Shown here piece after piece: positions 1 to 5,385 of a stretch of 7,329 nt of DNA. The position numbers and the translations under genes were made by a program. Source of the stretch: Methanobacterium sp. UBA294 (GTDB lineage Archaea; Methanobacteriota; Methanobacteria; Methanobacteriales; Methanobacteriaceae); the NCBI GenBank assembly GCA_002494495.1, contig DACB01000007.1:357814-365142 (forward strand), written 5' to 3'. Below the pieces are notes generated by a model that saw only the letters and a list, made by a program, of their open reading frames with translations, was not told the DNA's origin and made no database searches. Each line of letters starts with the position of its first letter. Within the stretch, counting starts at the first letter, position 1.

Positions 1-141
1 TTGTTTGCCTGTTTTTTTCAGGATGTAGTTAATGATCTTGATGGCTAAAAATGCTAAAATTAGGATAACAACAATTCCAATAAAATCCACCAGATATGCA
101 GGGATGGGTAAATTTTGGAATAGATTCTCTATAATAGTCAT
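1..141 (-). CDS. Small membrane protein, N-terminal part (possible MscS-type channel), cut by window edge
   Basis: I translated the minus strand from the ATG at 141 and read 47 codons without a stop before the left edge. The N-terminus has about 17 polar or mixed residues (MTIIENLFQNLPIPAYL). A hydrophobic segment of about 22 residues follows (roughly 18-40, VDFIGIVVILILAFLAIKII), then a basic stretch NYILKKTGKQ. That looks like a membrane helix with a positive cytoplasmic end. The ATG overlaps the RNase Z stop as ATGA, and a strong GAGGTGA Shine-Dalgarno lies inside the RNase Z 3' end, so the two genes are translationally coupled. Small-conductance mechanosensitive channels (MscS family) often begin with this kind of helix and basic end. 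That assignment is inference from 47 residues only; any other small membrane protein is possible. Confidence 0.6.
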   Translation of the reverse strand, partial: MTIIENLFQNLPIPAYLVDFIGIVVILILAFLAIKIINYILKKTGKQ

Positions 142-1040
142 ATTCGTTTCACCTCAAATGTTAAGAAGTCCCTGGCTATTGTTAAATTTTTAAATATATT
201 TAATGCTTCATTTTCAAGCCCTTCAGTATCCTGATATCTGGTGCTGATATGGGTGAGTATCAAATTTTTAACCTTAGCATCCTTTGCTATCCTGGCCGCA
301 TCAGCGGCTGTGGAATGACAGGTTTCAGCTGCTCTTTCTTTATGAGATTCTTTAAAGGTGGATTCATGTATCAGGACATCCACCCCACGGGAAAATTCAA
401 CCATGCCCTGGCAAGGCTTGGTATCTCCCGAGTAAACTATCTTTCTGCCTTTCCTTTCTTTTCCCAGGACCTGTTTTGGGTTGATAATTTTATCTCCTAC
501 TTTAACCGGATTACCCGATTGTAACTTACCAAAATCAGGTCCTGGTTTGATTCCCAGTTCTATTGCTTTATCTTTTAAGAATTTAGGTGAGCGTTTTTCC
601 TCTATCTTATAGGCATGGTTAGGGACGTTGTGCTCAGCAGGGGAAGAATATACTCGAAAATCTTTTTCATCGAGTATTAGTCCAGACTCCACTTCGTAGG
701 TGTTGATGATGAAATTTAGGGTGTAGTATCCTAGATCTATGATGTTTTCCATCAGCTGCCCCATGGGCCGTGGTCCGTAGATGTGTAGAGGTTCTGTCCT
801 TCCACGGAATGCCATGGACTGTATCAATCCGGGTAATCCCAGGAAATGGTCTCCGTGGAGATGGGTTATGAAGATATGGTTTATTTTCATAGGACTCAAC
901 CCTGCAAGGGACATCTGACGCTGAGTTCCCTCACCACAGTCTAAGAGTATTATTTCACCAAATGCTTTTATGGCAATAGCAGGGTGGCTCCTGGTTTTTG
1001 TGGGTAGTGCTGATGAGGTTCCCAGTAATGTTATCTCCAT
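138..1040 (-). CDS. rnz: Ribonuclease Z (tRNA 3' processing endonuclease)
   Basis: RNase Z removes the 3' trailer of precursor tRNAs in the cytoplasm so that CCA can be added. The 300-residue length is normal for the short form. The metallo-beta-lactamase signature HLHGDH is at residues 60-65. Further zinc ligands or catalytic residues are visible at H137 (AEHNVP), D206 (SGDT), H242 (CHST) and H264 (LTHIS), in the canonical order. KPGP at 165-168 matches the GP motif of the tRNA-binding exosite arm, which separates RNase Z from other members of the superfamily. I chose the ATG at 1040: AGGTGA lies just upstream at good spacing. The GTG at 1049 is inside that Shine-Dalgarno and is unlikely to be the start. 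It is the first gene of a minus-strand operon with the membrane protein that overlaps its stop, and is divergent from nadC. Confidence 0.95.
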   Translation of the reverse strand: MEITLLGTSSALPTKTRSHPAIAIKAFGEIILLDCGEGTQRQMSLAGLSPMKINHIFITHLHGDHFLGLPGLIQSMAFRGRTEPLHIYGPRPMGQLMENIIDLGYYTLNFIINTYEVESGLILDEKDFRVYSSPAEHNVPNHAYKIEEKRSPKFLKDKAIELGIKPGPDFGKLQSGNPVKVGDKIINPKQVLGKERKGRKIVYSGDTKPCQGMVEFSRGVDVLIHESTFKESHKERAAETCHSTAADAARIAKDAKVKNLILTHISTRYQDTEGLENEALNIFKNLTIARDFLTFEVKRI

Positions 1041-1128
1041 GTATTTCACCTATAAACTGGTTTTATTTAAAATTTTTTGCTATCTGAATGGATGATTATC
1101 CAAATTAATTTATTATATGTTAAAAAAG

Positions 1129-1138
1129 AAATATAAAG
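1129..1138 (-). promoter_or_regulatory. Candidate TATA box for the RNase Z operon
   Basis: On the minus strand the sequence reads CTTTATATTT, about 90 nt upstream of the ATG at 1040. This matches the archaeal TATA consensus reasonably and would give a leader of roughly 65 nt. The whole divergent intergenic stretch (1041-1284) is AT-rich, so other positions are possible. Confidence 0.35.
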
Positions 1139-1191
1139 TGAATTAAATTTATTATTATATGTAAGCATAGAATTTTGGAATTTTTCATTTA

Positions 1192-1248
1192 GGTTGATTA
1201 TAACTTTTCACATGGATTGATTAGAAATTATTCACTCGCGGTTGATTA
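1192..1248 (+). repeat. Three direct copies of GRTTGATTA upstream of nadC
   Basis: GGTTGATTA occurs at 1192-1200 and 1240-1248, and GATTGATTA at 1215-1223. The starts are 23 and 25 bp apart, about two helical turns each, and all lie between the divergent start codons. Such phased direct repeats can be operators, but no regulator is known to me for this motif. In AT-rich DNA, chance is not excluded. Confidence 0.5.
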
Positions 1249-1284
1249 GAATTAAAAAAATATCATTAAAAACAATGTGGTAAA

Positions 1285-2124
1285 ATGAAGAAGGATCTCA
1301 GAGATTTAACTAATATGTTAAATCAGGATATTGGGTTTGAGGACATAACCACCCAGGCACTTATTGATCGAGACTTACAAGTCAAAGCTAAGATAATCAC
1401 AAGACAGGATGGTGTAGTTGCCGGGGCAGAGTTACTATCCTATCTGTTAGGTGAGTTTGGAATTACCACCAGTAATGTTAAAAATGATGGAACGGATTTA
1501 AAGACAGGTGACATTGTCATGGAGATGGATGGTAAAGCCCAAGCCATTTTAACCATGGAGAGAACTATCTTAAACCTTCTTATGAGAATGAGCGGTATAG
1601 CCACCCAAACTTCACAGATGGTAGAAAAAGCCAGGGAAGGAAATTCAAATATCTTGGTTTCCGCGACCCGTAAAACCACTCCTGGGATGCAGTTCTGGGA
1701 GAAGGAAGCTGTGCGCATTGGCGGGGGTGATACACACCGATACCGACTGGATGATGCTGTACTAATCAAAGACAACCATCTGGCACTGGTGGGTGATGTG
1801 GAAACAGCAATCTGTAAAGCCAGGGAGTACGCGAGCTTCACTAAGAAGATCGAGATTGAGGTTGAAAGCCTGGAAGACGCCATCCAAGCTGCAGAGGCAC
1901 GTGCAGATATTATTATGCTGGACAACATGCAGGTAGATGAGATTGAAAAGGTTTTAAATTCCTTAAAAGAAAGGGATCTAAGAGATAATGTTTTAATTGA
2001 AATCTCCGGTGGAGTAACCCCAGATAACATTGCCGAATACGCAAAAACTGGTGTGGATATTATTTCATCGGGATACCTTACACATTCTGTCGTAGTCCTG
2101 GATATGAGTCTGGAGATCCAGTAG
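1285..2124 (+). CDS. nadC: Nicotinate-nucleotide pyrophosphorylase (carboxylating), quinolinate phosphoribosyltransferase
   Basis: NadC converts quinolinate and PRPP to nicotinate mononucleotide, CO2 and pyrophosphate, in de novo NAD synthesis in the cytoplasm. The length (279 residues) is typical. Family motifs appear in order: ERTILN at 92-97, RKTTPG at 129-134, EKEAVRIGGGDTHR at 139-152, LIKDNH at 160-165, EVE at 192-194, MLDN at 211-214, EISGG at 239-243 and a glycine-containing phosphate-binding end at 256-263. The catalytic Arg, Lys and Glu/Asp residues of the family seem to be present. The segment HRYRLDDAVLIKDNH differs from the common bacterial HR-x-GL-x-D pattern; I read this as archaeal variation. 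ModD-type relatives share the fold, but the intact RKTTPG and GGGxxHR motifs favour NadC. The Shine-Dalgarno is weak (GTGG at 1277-1280). No nadA or nadB lies in the window, so the gene appears to be transcribed alone. Confidence 0.93.
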   Translation: MKKDLRDLTNMLNQDIGFEDITTQALIDRDLQVKAKIITRQDGVVAGAELLSYLLGEFGITTSNVKNDGTDLKTGDIVMEMDGKAQAILTMERTILNLLMRMSGIATQTSQMVEKAREGNSNILVSATRKTTPGMQFWEKEAVRIGGGDTHRYRLDDAVLIKDNHLALVGDVETAICKAREYASFTKKIEIEVESLEDAIQAAEARADIIMLDNMQVDEIEKVLNSLKERDLRDNVLIEISGGVTPDNIAEYAKTGVDIISSGYLTHSVVVLDMSLEIQ

Positions 2125-2177
2125 TTCATTTTTTAAAAAGAGATCCAGTAGTTCATTTTTTAAAAGAGATCCAGTAG
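2113..2177 (+). repeat. Tandem repeat of the nadC 3' end, including stop codon and oligo-T terminator
   Basis: A unit beginning GAGATCCAGTAGTTC and ending in six T and four or five A occurs at 2113-2139 and 2140-2165. A partial third copy (GAGATCCAGTAG) is at 2166-2177. The first copy encodes the last codons of nadC (Glu-Ile-Gln-stop) plus the T-run, so the duplication repeats the gene end itself. Copies differ only by one A in the A-run. Each T6 tract can serve as an archaeal intrinsic termination signal. Confidence 0.9.
2129..2161 (+). terminator. Double oligo-T termination signal after nadC
   Basis: Two T6 tracts, at 2129-2134 and 2156-2161, follow the nadC stop at 2122-2124. Archaeal RNA polymerase terminates at T-tracts without needing a hairpin. 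The second tract arose by the tandem duplication described for 2113-2177. Confidence 0.55.
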
Positions 2178-2356
2178 GTCCTAAATTATATATTATGGAT
2201 CATTTGAATAATTTTTGTATATTAATTGGATCATCGAATTTCTATTTTTTTAATTTTCATTAAAATAGCATATGAGAATTTTTGATTTGAACTTTAATTA
2301 TTCGAGGGGTTAATGTAATTAAACAATTAAAATTTTGCCCGTATCTTCATTTTAAT
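2178..2356. other. AT-rich intergenic stretch with a spaced inverted repeat
   Basis: No gene is visible here. TTTCATTAAAAT at 2255-2266 is the exact reverse complement of ATTTTAATGAAA at 2349-2360, a 12-bp inverted repeat with about 82 bp between the arms. The right arm runs into the BRE/TATA of the next gene, so it could be an operator half or simply AT-rich coincidence. A 13-codon reading frame from 2272 has no ribosome binding site and I do not call it. Confidence 0.4.
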
Positions 2357-2370
2357 GAAACCTTTAAATA
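2357..2370 (+). promoter_or_regulatory. BRE/TATA promoter of the acidic histone-fold-like gene
   Basis: GAAACC followed by TTTAAATA matches an archaeal BRE plus TATA box. The expected start of transcription is about 25 bp downstream, near 2390-2395, leaving a leader of about 30 nt. That leader contains GGAGG at 2412-2416 for the ATG at 2423. Confidence 0.6.
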
Positions 2371-2422
2371 CTTCAAGGGAAATACAATTATTAGTGGTAA
2401 GAGTTCTTAATGGAGGCATATT

Positions 2423-2908
2423 ATGAGTGATGATTTAAATGAAAATACTTCTGAATTCAATGATGAAGAAATGAATGAAACTACTAGTGAATTAAATGAT
2501 GAAACCAGCGGCAACGAAGAACCTTTAGAAGATGAAGAGGGAGAGGTTTTAGCAGATGAAGAAGCCGATGGGCTTCCCTTTGCAAAAGCAGAAGTCGTCC
2601 GACTAATGAAAAAAAACCTCGACAGCGATAAGATGATTCGGGAACGAGTGAAGGTTGAAATGAACAAATTCCTGGGAGAAGTGCTGGAGAGAGTTTGTGT
2701 ACAATTAAACGAATATCCATATACTACCATAGAATACGAGATGCTCAAAGAATCAATATATCCTTATAAAAACATAGAGAGGATCAATGAAGAGAAAAAA
2801 CGTATACTAATGCATTTGGAAGCTATAAAAGCCGACTGTGATGCATTGAGTATGGATGTTAAAAAGAGCCTTAAACTTAAGGACGTTGATGAAGAGGAAG
2901 AATTTTAA
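2423..2908 (+). CDS. Acidic protein with a divergent histone-fold-like core and C-terminal helix
   Basis: I do not recognise a named family. Residues 1-50 are very acidic and low-complexity, with an imperfect 12-residue repeat (NENTSEFNDEE at 6-16, NETTSELNDET at 18-28). From LPFA at 51-54 to YK at 115-116, the sequence aligns without gaps over 66 residues to the archaeal histone HMfB as I recall it. Shared features are the LP-x-A start, hydrophobic spacing over three helices and the Thr-Ile of the second loop. However, HMfB DNA-contact or salt-bridge residues R10, R19, R52, K53, K56 and D59 appear to be replaced (V, D, Y, T, E, M). Residues 117-150 look like a long charged helix, and the tail 154-161 is acidic (DVDEEEEF). 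The fold call is inference; a negatively charged histone partner or DNA mimic is one reading. GGAGG at 2412-2416 fixes the start. The gene is monocistronic. Confidence 0.9.
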   Translation: MSDDLNENTSEFNDEEMNETTSELNDETSGNEEPLEDEEGEVLADEEADGLPFAKAEVVRLMKKNLDSDKMIRERVKVEMNKFLGEVLERVCVQLNEYPYTTIEYEMLKESIYPYKNIERINEEKKRILMHLEAIKADCDALSMDVKKSLKLKDVDEEEEF

Positions 2909-2911
2909 TTG

Positions 2912-2941
2912 ATTTTTTTCTTTTTTTATTTATTTTTTTTT
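2912..2941 (+). terminator. Long T-tract terminator
   Basis: Immediately after the stop at 2906-2908 come runs of 7, 7 and 9 T separated by single non-T bases or short A-containing spacers. This is a strong archaeal T-tract terminator for the acidic-protein gene. It lies in the 60-bp gap between two convergent genes. Confidence 0.75.
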
Positions 2942-2956
2942 GAATTGCTGTTATTT

Positions 2957-2962
2957 CAAAAA
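2957..2962 (-). terminator. Short T6 tract after the ZPR1-type gene
   Basis: On the minus strand a run of six T follows the stop at 2971-2969 within about 15 nt. It is a plausible but short termination signal for the ZPR1-type gene, opposing the long tract on the other strand. Confidence 0.35.
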
Positions 2963-2968
2963 ACTCTC

Positions 2969-3526
2969 TTACTCATTATCAAAGGTAATAAAGCCAGTTT
3001 CAAGGTTTTCTATTTCTTCTGGAGTTAATCTGCTTTTAACCGCGTCATCATCCTCTATGAGGCTGTGTCCAAAGGGATCTTCAATAATTATAGTAACTGA
3101 TTTTTCCCCTTTAACGATTTCATCCATATTTTTAAGGATCTGGTTAGCATTATTTTTGGAAGTCTCATCTTCCGCCCAGCTAAGGGCTGTTAGAACGGCT
3201 TTTTTAAACCTTTCAAAGATCCCTTCGATGTTAGAGACAAATCCCTGAGATTGTGGTCCGGGCTCAACTTTAAGTCCTAACTCAGGTATGCTGACAGTGG
3301 CGGACTGTGATTTAACCACACGGGTATTAAACTTGTTCTTATCTATCTTTAACTCGTATTTTACCGGCTCTTTAGCCTCGAGACATATTACATCAGAGTG
3401 TTTAAATCCGCATTCAACGCACATTACCGTTGATTCCATTACCTCTCCAAAATAAGGTATTTCTTCTGTTGTTGTTTTCATCTCTAAGGATCCTTTAATT
3501 CTGCATACCGGGCAATCAGCTTTCAA
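2969..3526 (-). CDS. ZPR1-type zinc finger protein (archaeal single-module form)
   Basis: Archaeal ZPR1 homologues carry one zinc finger plus one beta-rich domain, whereas eukaryotic ZPR1 has two such modules and acts as a folding chaperone of elongation factor eEF1A. Numbering from the TTG at 3526, a Cys4 finger is visible: C5-P-V-C8 and C36-V-E-C39. The family sequence IPYFGEV lies between the pairs. Further ZPR1-family signatures follow: SIPELGLKVEPGPQSQG (about 79-95), the helix IEGIFERFKKAVLTAL, and DPFGHSLI near residue 150. The start is ambiguous: a TTG at 3535 sits one base after GGAG, which is too close. The TTG at 3526 lies behind GGAG-TTTGAT-TAAA, which I prefer (185 residues). By homology the substrate might be aEF1A, but nothing in the context shows this. 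The gene appears to have its own promoter. Confidence 0.9.
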   Translation of the reverse strand: MKADCPVCRIKGSLEMKTTTEEIPYFGEVMESTVMCVECGFKHSDVICLEAKEPVKYELKIDKNKFNTRVVKSQSATVSIPELGLKVEPGPQSQGFVSNIEGIFERFKKAVLTALSWAEDETSKNNANQILKNMDEIVKGEKSVTIIIEDPFGHSLIEDDDAVKSRLTPEEIENLETGFITFDNE

Positions 3527-3551
3527 TTTAATCAAACTCCAATAATTTAAT

Positions 3552-3586
3552 TAAACTATCTTTTAATGAATTTATAAACTATCTTT
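3552..3586. repeat. 12-bp direct repeat flanking the ZPR1 TATA box
   Basis: TAAACTATCTTT occurs exactly at 3552-3563 and 3575-3586, with starts 23 bp apart (about two helical turns). On the minus strand one copy overlaps the upstream edge of the TATA box and the other covers the predicted transcription start. This is a typical arrangement for repressor half-sites, although I cannot name a regulator. Confidence 0.6.
3570..3578 (-). promoter_or_regulatory. TATA box for the ZPR1-type gene
   Basis: The minus strand reads TTTATAAAT about 44-52 nt upstream of the TTG at 3526. The predicted transcription start, near 3548-3550, leaves a leader of about 20 nt containing GGAG at 3540-3537. Confidence 0.5.
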
Positions 3587-3692
3587 AAACTAGAATCATT
3601 TCTAAAAATCAGGATGGAATATTAAAAAAATTTAGTTCATAAGTTAATCTGAGAATAAGAAAATATAAATTTTTTCGCCAATGAATTTTGAT

Positions 3693-3723
3693 AAAAAAAG
3701 ATAATGGGATTTTAAGTTTTCCC
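3693..3723 (-). terminator. Hairpin plus T7 terminator after the kinase gene
   Basis: Reading the minus strand after the kinase stop, a weak hairpin GGGA...TCCC (3723-3706) is followed by seven T (complement of the A-run at 3693-3699). This is a plausible terminator for the kinase. It suggests that the ZPR1 gene downstream is transcribed separately. Confidence 0.5.
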
Positions 3724-3744
3724 AAATATTAATATTCAATAAGT

Positions 3745-4710
3745 CTATTTCTCGGATTTATCCTTTTTATACAGGAATCCCTGTTCATCTAATTCATTGA
3801 TCATCTTATTCAGGGTGTCTTTGTCAGGTGCGCAGATTTTATGGCTATGGATGTTATCTGAAAGCTGGTAGAGGTTGTCCAAGTCTTTTTTTCGTTTGGG
3901 GTTTTCATTTAAACGGTTGATGAATCGTTTAGCTTCCAATGGGTCATATACATTAACCCTTCGTTTGAGTGGTTCTCCGAATCCAGGAAGGTAATAAGTT
4001 ACATCCACCAGTCTTCCCCCGTGCTTATCTATGATGATATTGGTTAATTTCTCAAGTTCATCTACAGAGTTTTTAAAAAGAAGATTTTTACAGATCTGCT
4101 TGATTAAGCTGAGCATTCTCTTGACGGTGCTGTCAATTTCCAAGTTATTTATCACGGGAACGTTGTGTTCAAATGCCTGTTTCACCAGGTAGTTATTGAT
4201 GATCCTGTTTTCCCTGAAGTATTCCAGGTGTTTACCCCCACGTTTTATGTCCATTGCCCTTTTAACAAATCGTTCCTTATGGATCTCTTCATCAGTTGTT
4301 AGAACAAAGAAATGGATAAATGCATCATCCTCAAATTTATCGATGTTCAATAAACCAGGGACTAGATGCACACCTTCAATAACCACGTCATCAGAATCTT
4401 TAACAGCCCGGCTTATAACCTTCTCAATTGCAGGTATTACAAAAGAAGCGTGTTCTTCAAAGCCAGCGCTGATTAAGTCTTCACTACTTTCTTCAAAGCG
4501 ATGCTTATCTCTGATGGTGACATAGGCATCGTATGAAGATTTATGCAGTGCAGGGGCATATTCAGGACCGATTATTCCCCTTACGATTTCCCGGATAAAA
4601 TCCGTTTCAATGGTGTGGGTTATGCCTAGTGTTCTACCTAGCTCTGAAGCTATAGTTGACTTACCAATTCCAGAAGCACTTCCTACTAGAATCACATATG
4701 GTTTTTTCAA
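3745..4710 (-). CDS. 2-phosphoglycerate kinase-family P-loop kinase with an unassigned C-terminal domain
   Basis: The N-terminal kinase core (about 1-208) has a Walker A motif GSASGIGKST at 10-19, ETDFIRE at 35-41, ALHKSSYDAY at 54-63, and a Walker B-like strand DDVVIEGVHLVPG at 107-119. The segment HLEYFRENRIINNYL is at 161-175, followed by VPVINN at 184-189. This pattern fits archaeal 2-phosphoglycerate kinase, which makes 2,3-bisphosphoglycerate en route to cyclic 2,3-diphosphoglycerate, a solute of Methanobacteriales. From memory, the classical enzyme begins with an ATP-cone of about 90 residues. That is absent here, and about 110 extra residues follow the kinase core (209-321), ending in a helix-rich segment with a possible winged-helix-like end. 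It could therefore be a paralogue with another substrate. The start is TTG behind GGAGTTGAT (4724-4716). Confidence 0.85.
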   Translation of the reverse strand: MKKPYVILVGSASGIGKSTIASELGRTLGITHTIETDFIREIVRGIIGPEYAPALHKSSYDAYVTIRDKHRFEESSEDLISAGFEEHASFVIPAIEKVISRAVKDSDDVVIEGVHLVPGLLNIDKFEDDAFIHFFVLTTDEEIHKERFVKRAMDIKRGGKHLEYFRENRIINNYLVKQAFEHNVPVINNLEIDSTVKRMLSLIKQICKNLLFKNSVDELEKLTNIIIDKHGGRLVDVTYYLPGFGEPLKRRVNVYDPLEAKRFINRLNENPKRKKDLDNLYQLSDNIHSHKICAPDKDTLNKMINELDEQGFLYKKDKSEK

Positions 4711-4766
4711 GGAAAATCAACTCCAAAGTTTCATGGCAATACAGCTAAAACCCTTAAGTAATTTAT

Positions 4767-4776
4767 TTATATATAT
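4767..4776 (-). promoter_or_regulatory. TATA box for the kinase gene
   Basis: The minus strand reads ATATATATAA, preceded by GCAACC as a possible BRE, about 57-66 nt upstream of the TTG at 4710. The predicted transcription start is near 4746, with a leader of about 36 nt. Confidence 0.55.
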
Positions 4777-4844
4777 GGTTGCAATCACTGTTAGATTATG
4801 TGGTACTATTATACTGGGGTTTTTTTAAAGGTTAAAATATTGTC

Positions 4845-4876
4845 ATGCATTGATTAAGAAATGCATTGATTAAGAA
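4845..4876. repeat. Perfect 16-bp tandem duplication
   Basis: ATGCATTGATTAAGAA is present twice back to back at 4845-4860 and 4861-4876, 16 bp beyond the stop codon of the Roadblock gene. It contains TTGATTA, the core also found upstream of nadC. No function is evident; replication slippage is the simplest origin. Confidence 0.9.
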
Positions 4877-4891
4877 TGGTTGTTGGCTCTG

Positions 4892-5239
4892 TTAGGTTAA
4901 GAAGTCAATCACACGTTCAGCACTTCTTCTCATTTCGATCCTGATTAATCCCAAGTTGATATCAATATCTGATATAACTACCAGTATACCTTCACCTGCA
5001 TCGATCATCAGTGTTTTACCTTTATTTCCTTCAATCATTACCTGTTGTAATGGTTCGTGTTTCATTTCTTCTGCAGATCTTTCAGCAGTACCGAACACTG
5101 CTGATGCCATAGCGGCTACAAGTTCTGAGTCTATATCTCCGGGTACTTCGCTTTCAATAATTAAACCATCTTTTCCTACCACTAAAGATCCATTTACCCC
5201 ATTGATCCTACCTAAGTCTTTAAGTACTCTATCTATCAT
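4892..5239 (-). CDS. Roadblock/LC7 domain protein
   Basis: Roadblock/LC7 proteins are small homodimers that bind small GTPases or scaffold complexes (MglB and dynein light chains are relatives). This is a stand-alone domain of 115 residues, the family's usual size. The domain starts with a helix MIDRVLKDLGRINGVNG. It continues with the beta pair SLVVGKDGLIIESE (18-31), the long helix ELVAAMASAVFGTAERSAEEM (39-59) and the strand pair QQVMIEG and KTLMIDAGEGILVVISD (65-91). A C-terminal helix ends at 115. I chose the ATG at 5239 because GGAGGGAT stands six bases upstream. An in-frame extension to 5323 crosses the predicted TATA box and gives residues unlike the family. The gene is divergent from the DUF1611-sepF operon. 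No GTPase is encoded nearby, so the partner is unknown. Confidence 0.92.
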   Translation of the reverse strand: MIDRVLKDLGRINGVNGSLVVGKDGLIIESEVPGDIDSELVAAMASAVFGTAERSAEEMKHEPLQQVMIEGNKGKTLMIDAGEGILVVISDIDINLGLIRIEMRRSAERVIDFLT

Positions 5240-5302
5240 ACTATCCCTCCACACTTGAATTGGGTTCTTCTCATTCACACACAAACTGAGTTCCACCCAA
5301 TA

Positions 5303-5310
5303 GTATATAT
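5303..5310 (-). promoter_or_regulatory. TATA box for the Roadblock gene
   Basis: The minus strand reads ATATATAC preceded by AACCAAG, about 65-70 nt before the ATG at 5239. The box sits inside CCAA-N11-TTGG (5297-5315), a short dyad that may be an operator or chance. The predicted transcription start is near 5280. Confidence 0.5.
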
Positions 5311-5322
5311 CTTGGTTTAACA

Positions 5323-5336
5323 TTTATTAAATAAAT
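5323..5336 (+). promoter_or_regulatory. Candidate TATA region for the DUF1611-sepF operon
   Basis: TTTATTAAATAAAT lies about 50-63 nt upstream of the TTG at 5386 and would place the transcription start near 5353-5358. It is only a moderate match. This promoter and the Roadblock promoter are back to back, within 35 bp of each other, so co-regulation is possible. Confidence 0.35.
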
Positions 5337-5385
5337 AGATAATGAATATTCCGATTTATGTTTCATTAATGATAGGAGTGATTTT

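Noticed and set aside
249..524. 91-codon plus-strand frame inside rnz
   Set aside because: It lies wholly within RNase Z on the other strand, with composition typical of a shadow frame.
1041..1049. GTG at 1049 as the RNase Z start (three residues longer)
   Set aside because: The GTG lies within the AGGTGA Shine-Dalgarno of the ATG at 1040, and the family sequence begins MEITLLG.
1440..2129. 229-codon open frame opposite nadC
   Set aside because: It is antisense to a clear nadC, is rich in Ser and Ile as shadows of AT-rich genes are, and shows no family motif or ribosome binding site.
2113..2177. Short tandem repeats as a CRISPR array
   Set aside because: The units abut with no unique spacers, and the repeat includes nadC coding sequence.
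2272..2313. 13-codon ORF in the nadC to acidic-gene gap
   Set aside because: No ribosome binding site or promoter precedes it, and its length is expected by chance.
5240..5323. 28-residue N-terminal extension of the Roadblock protein
   Set aside because: It crosses the predicted TATA box and the strong GGAGGGAT site, and Roadblock proteins normally start near MIDRVL.
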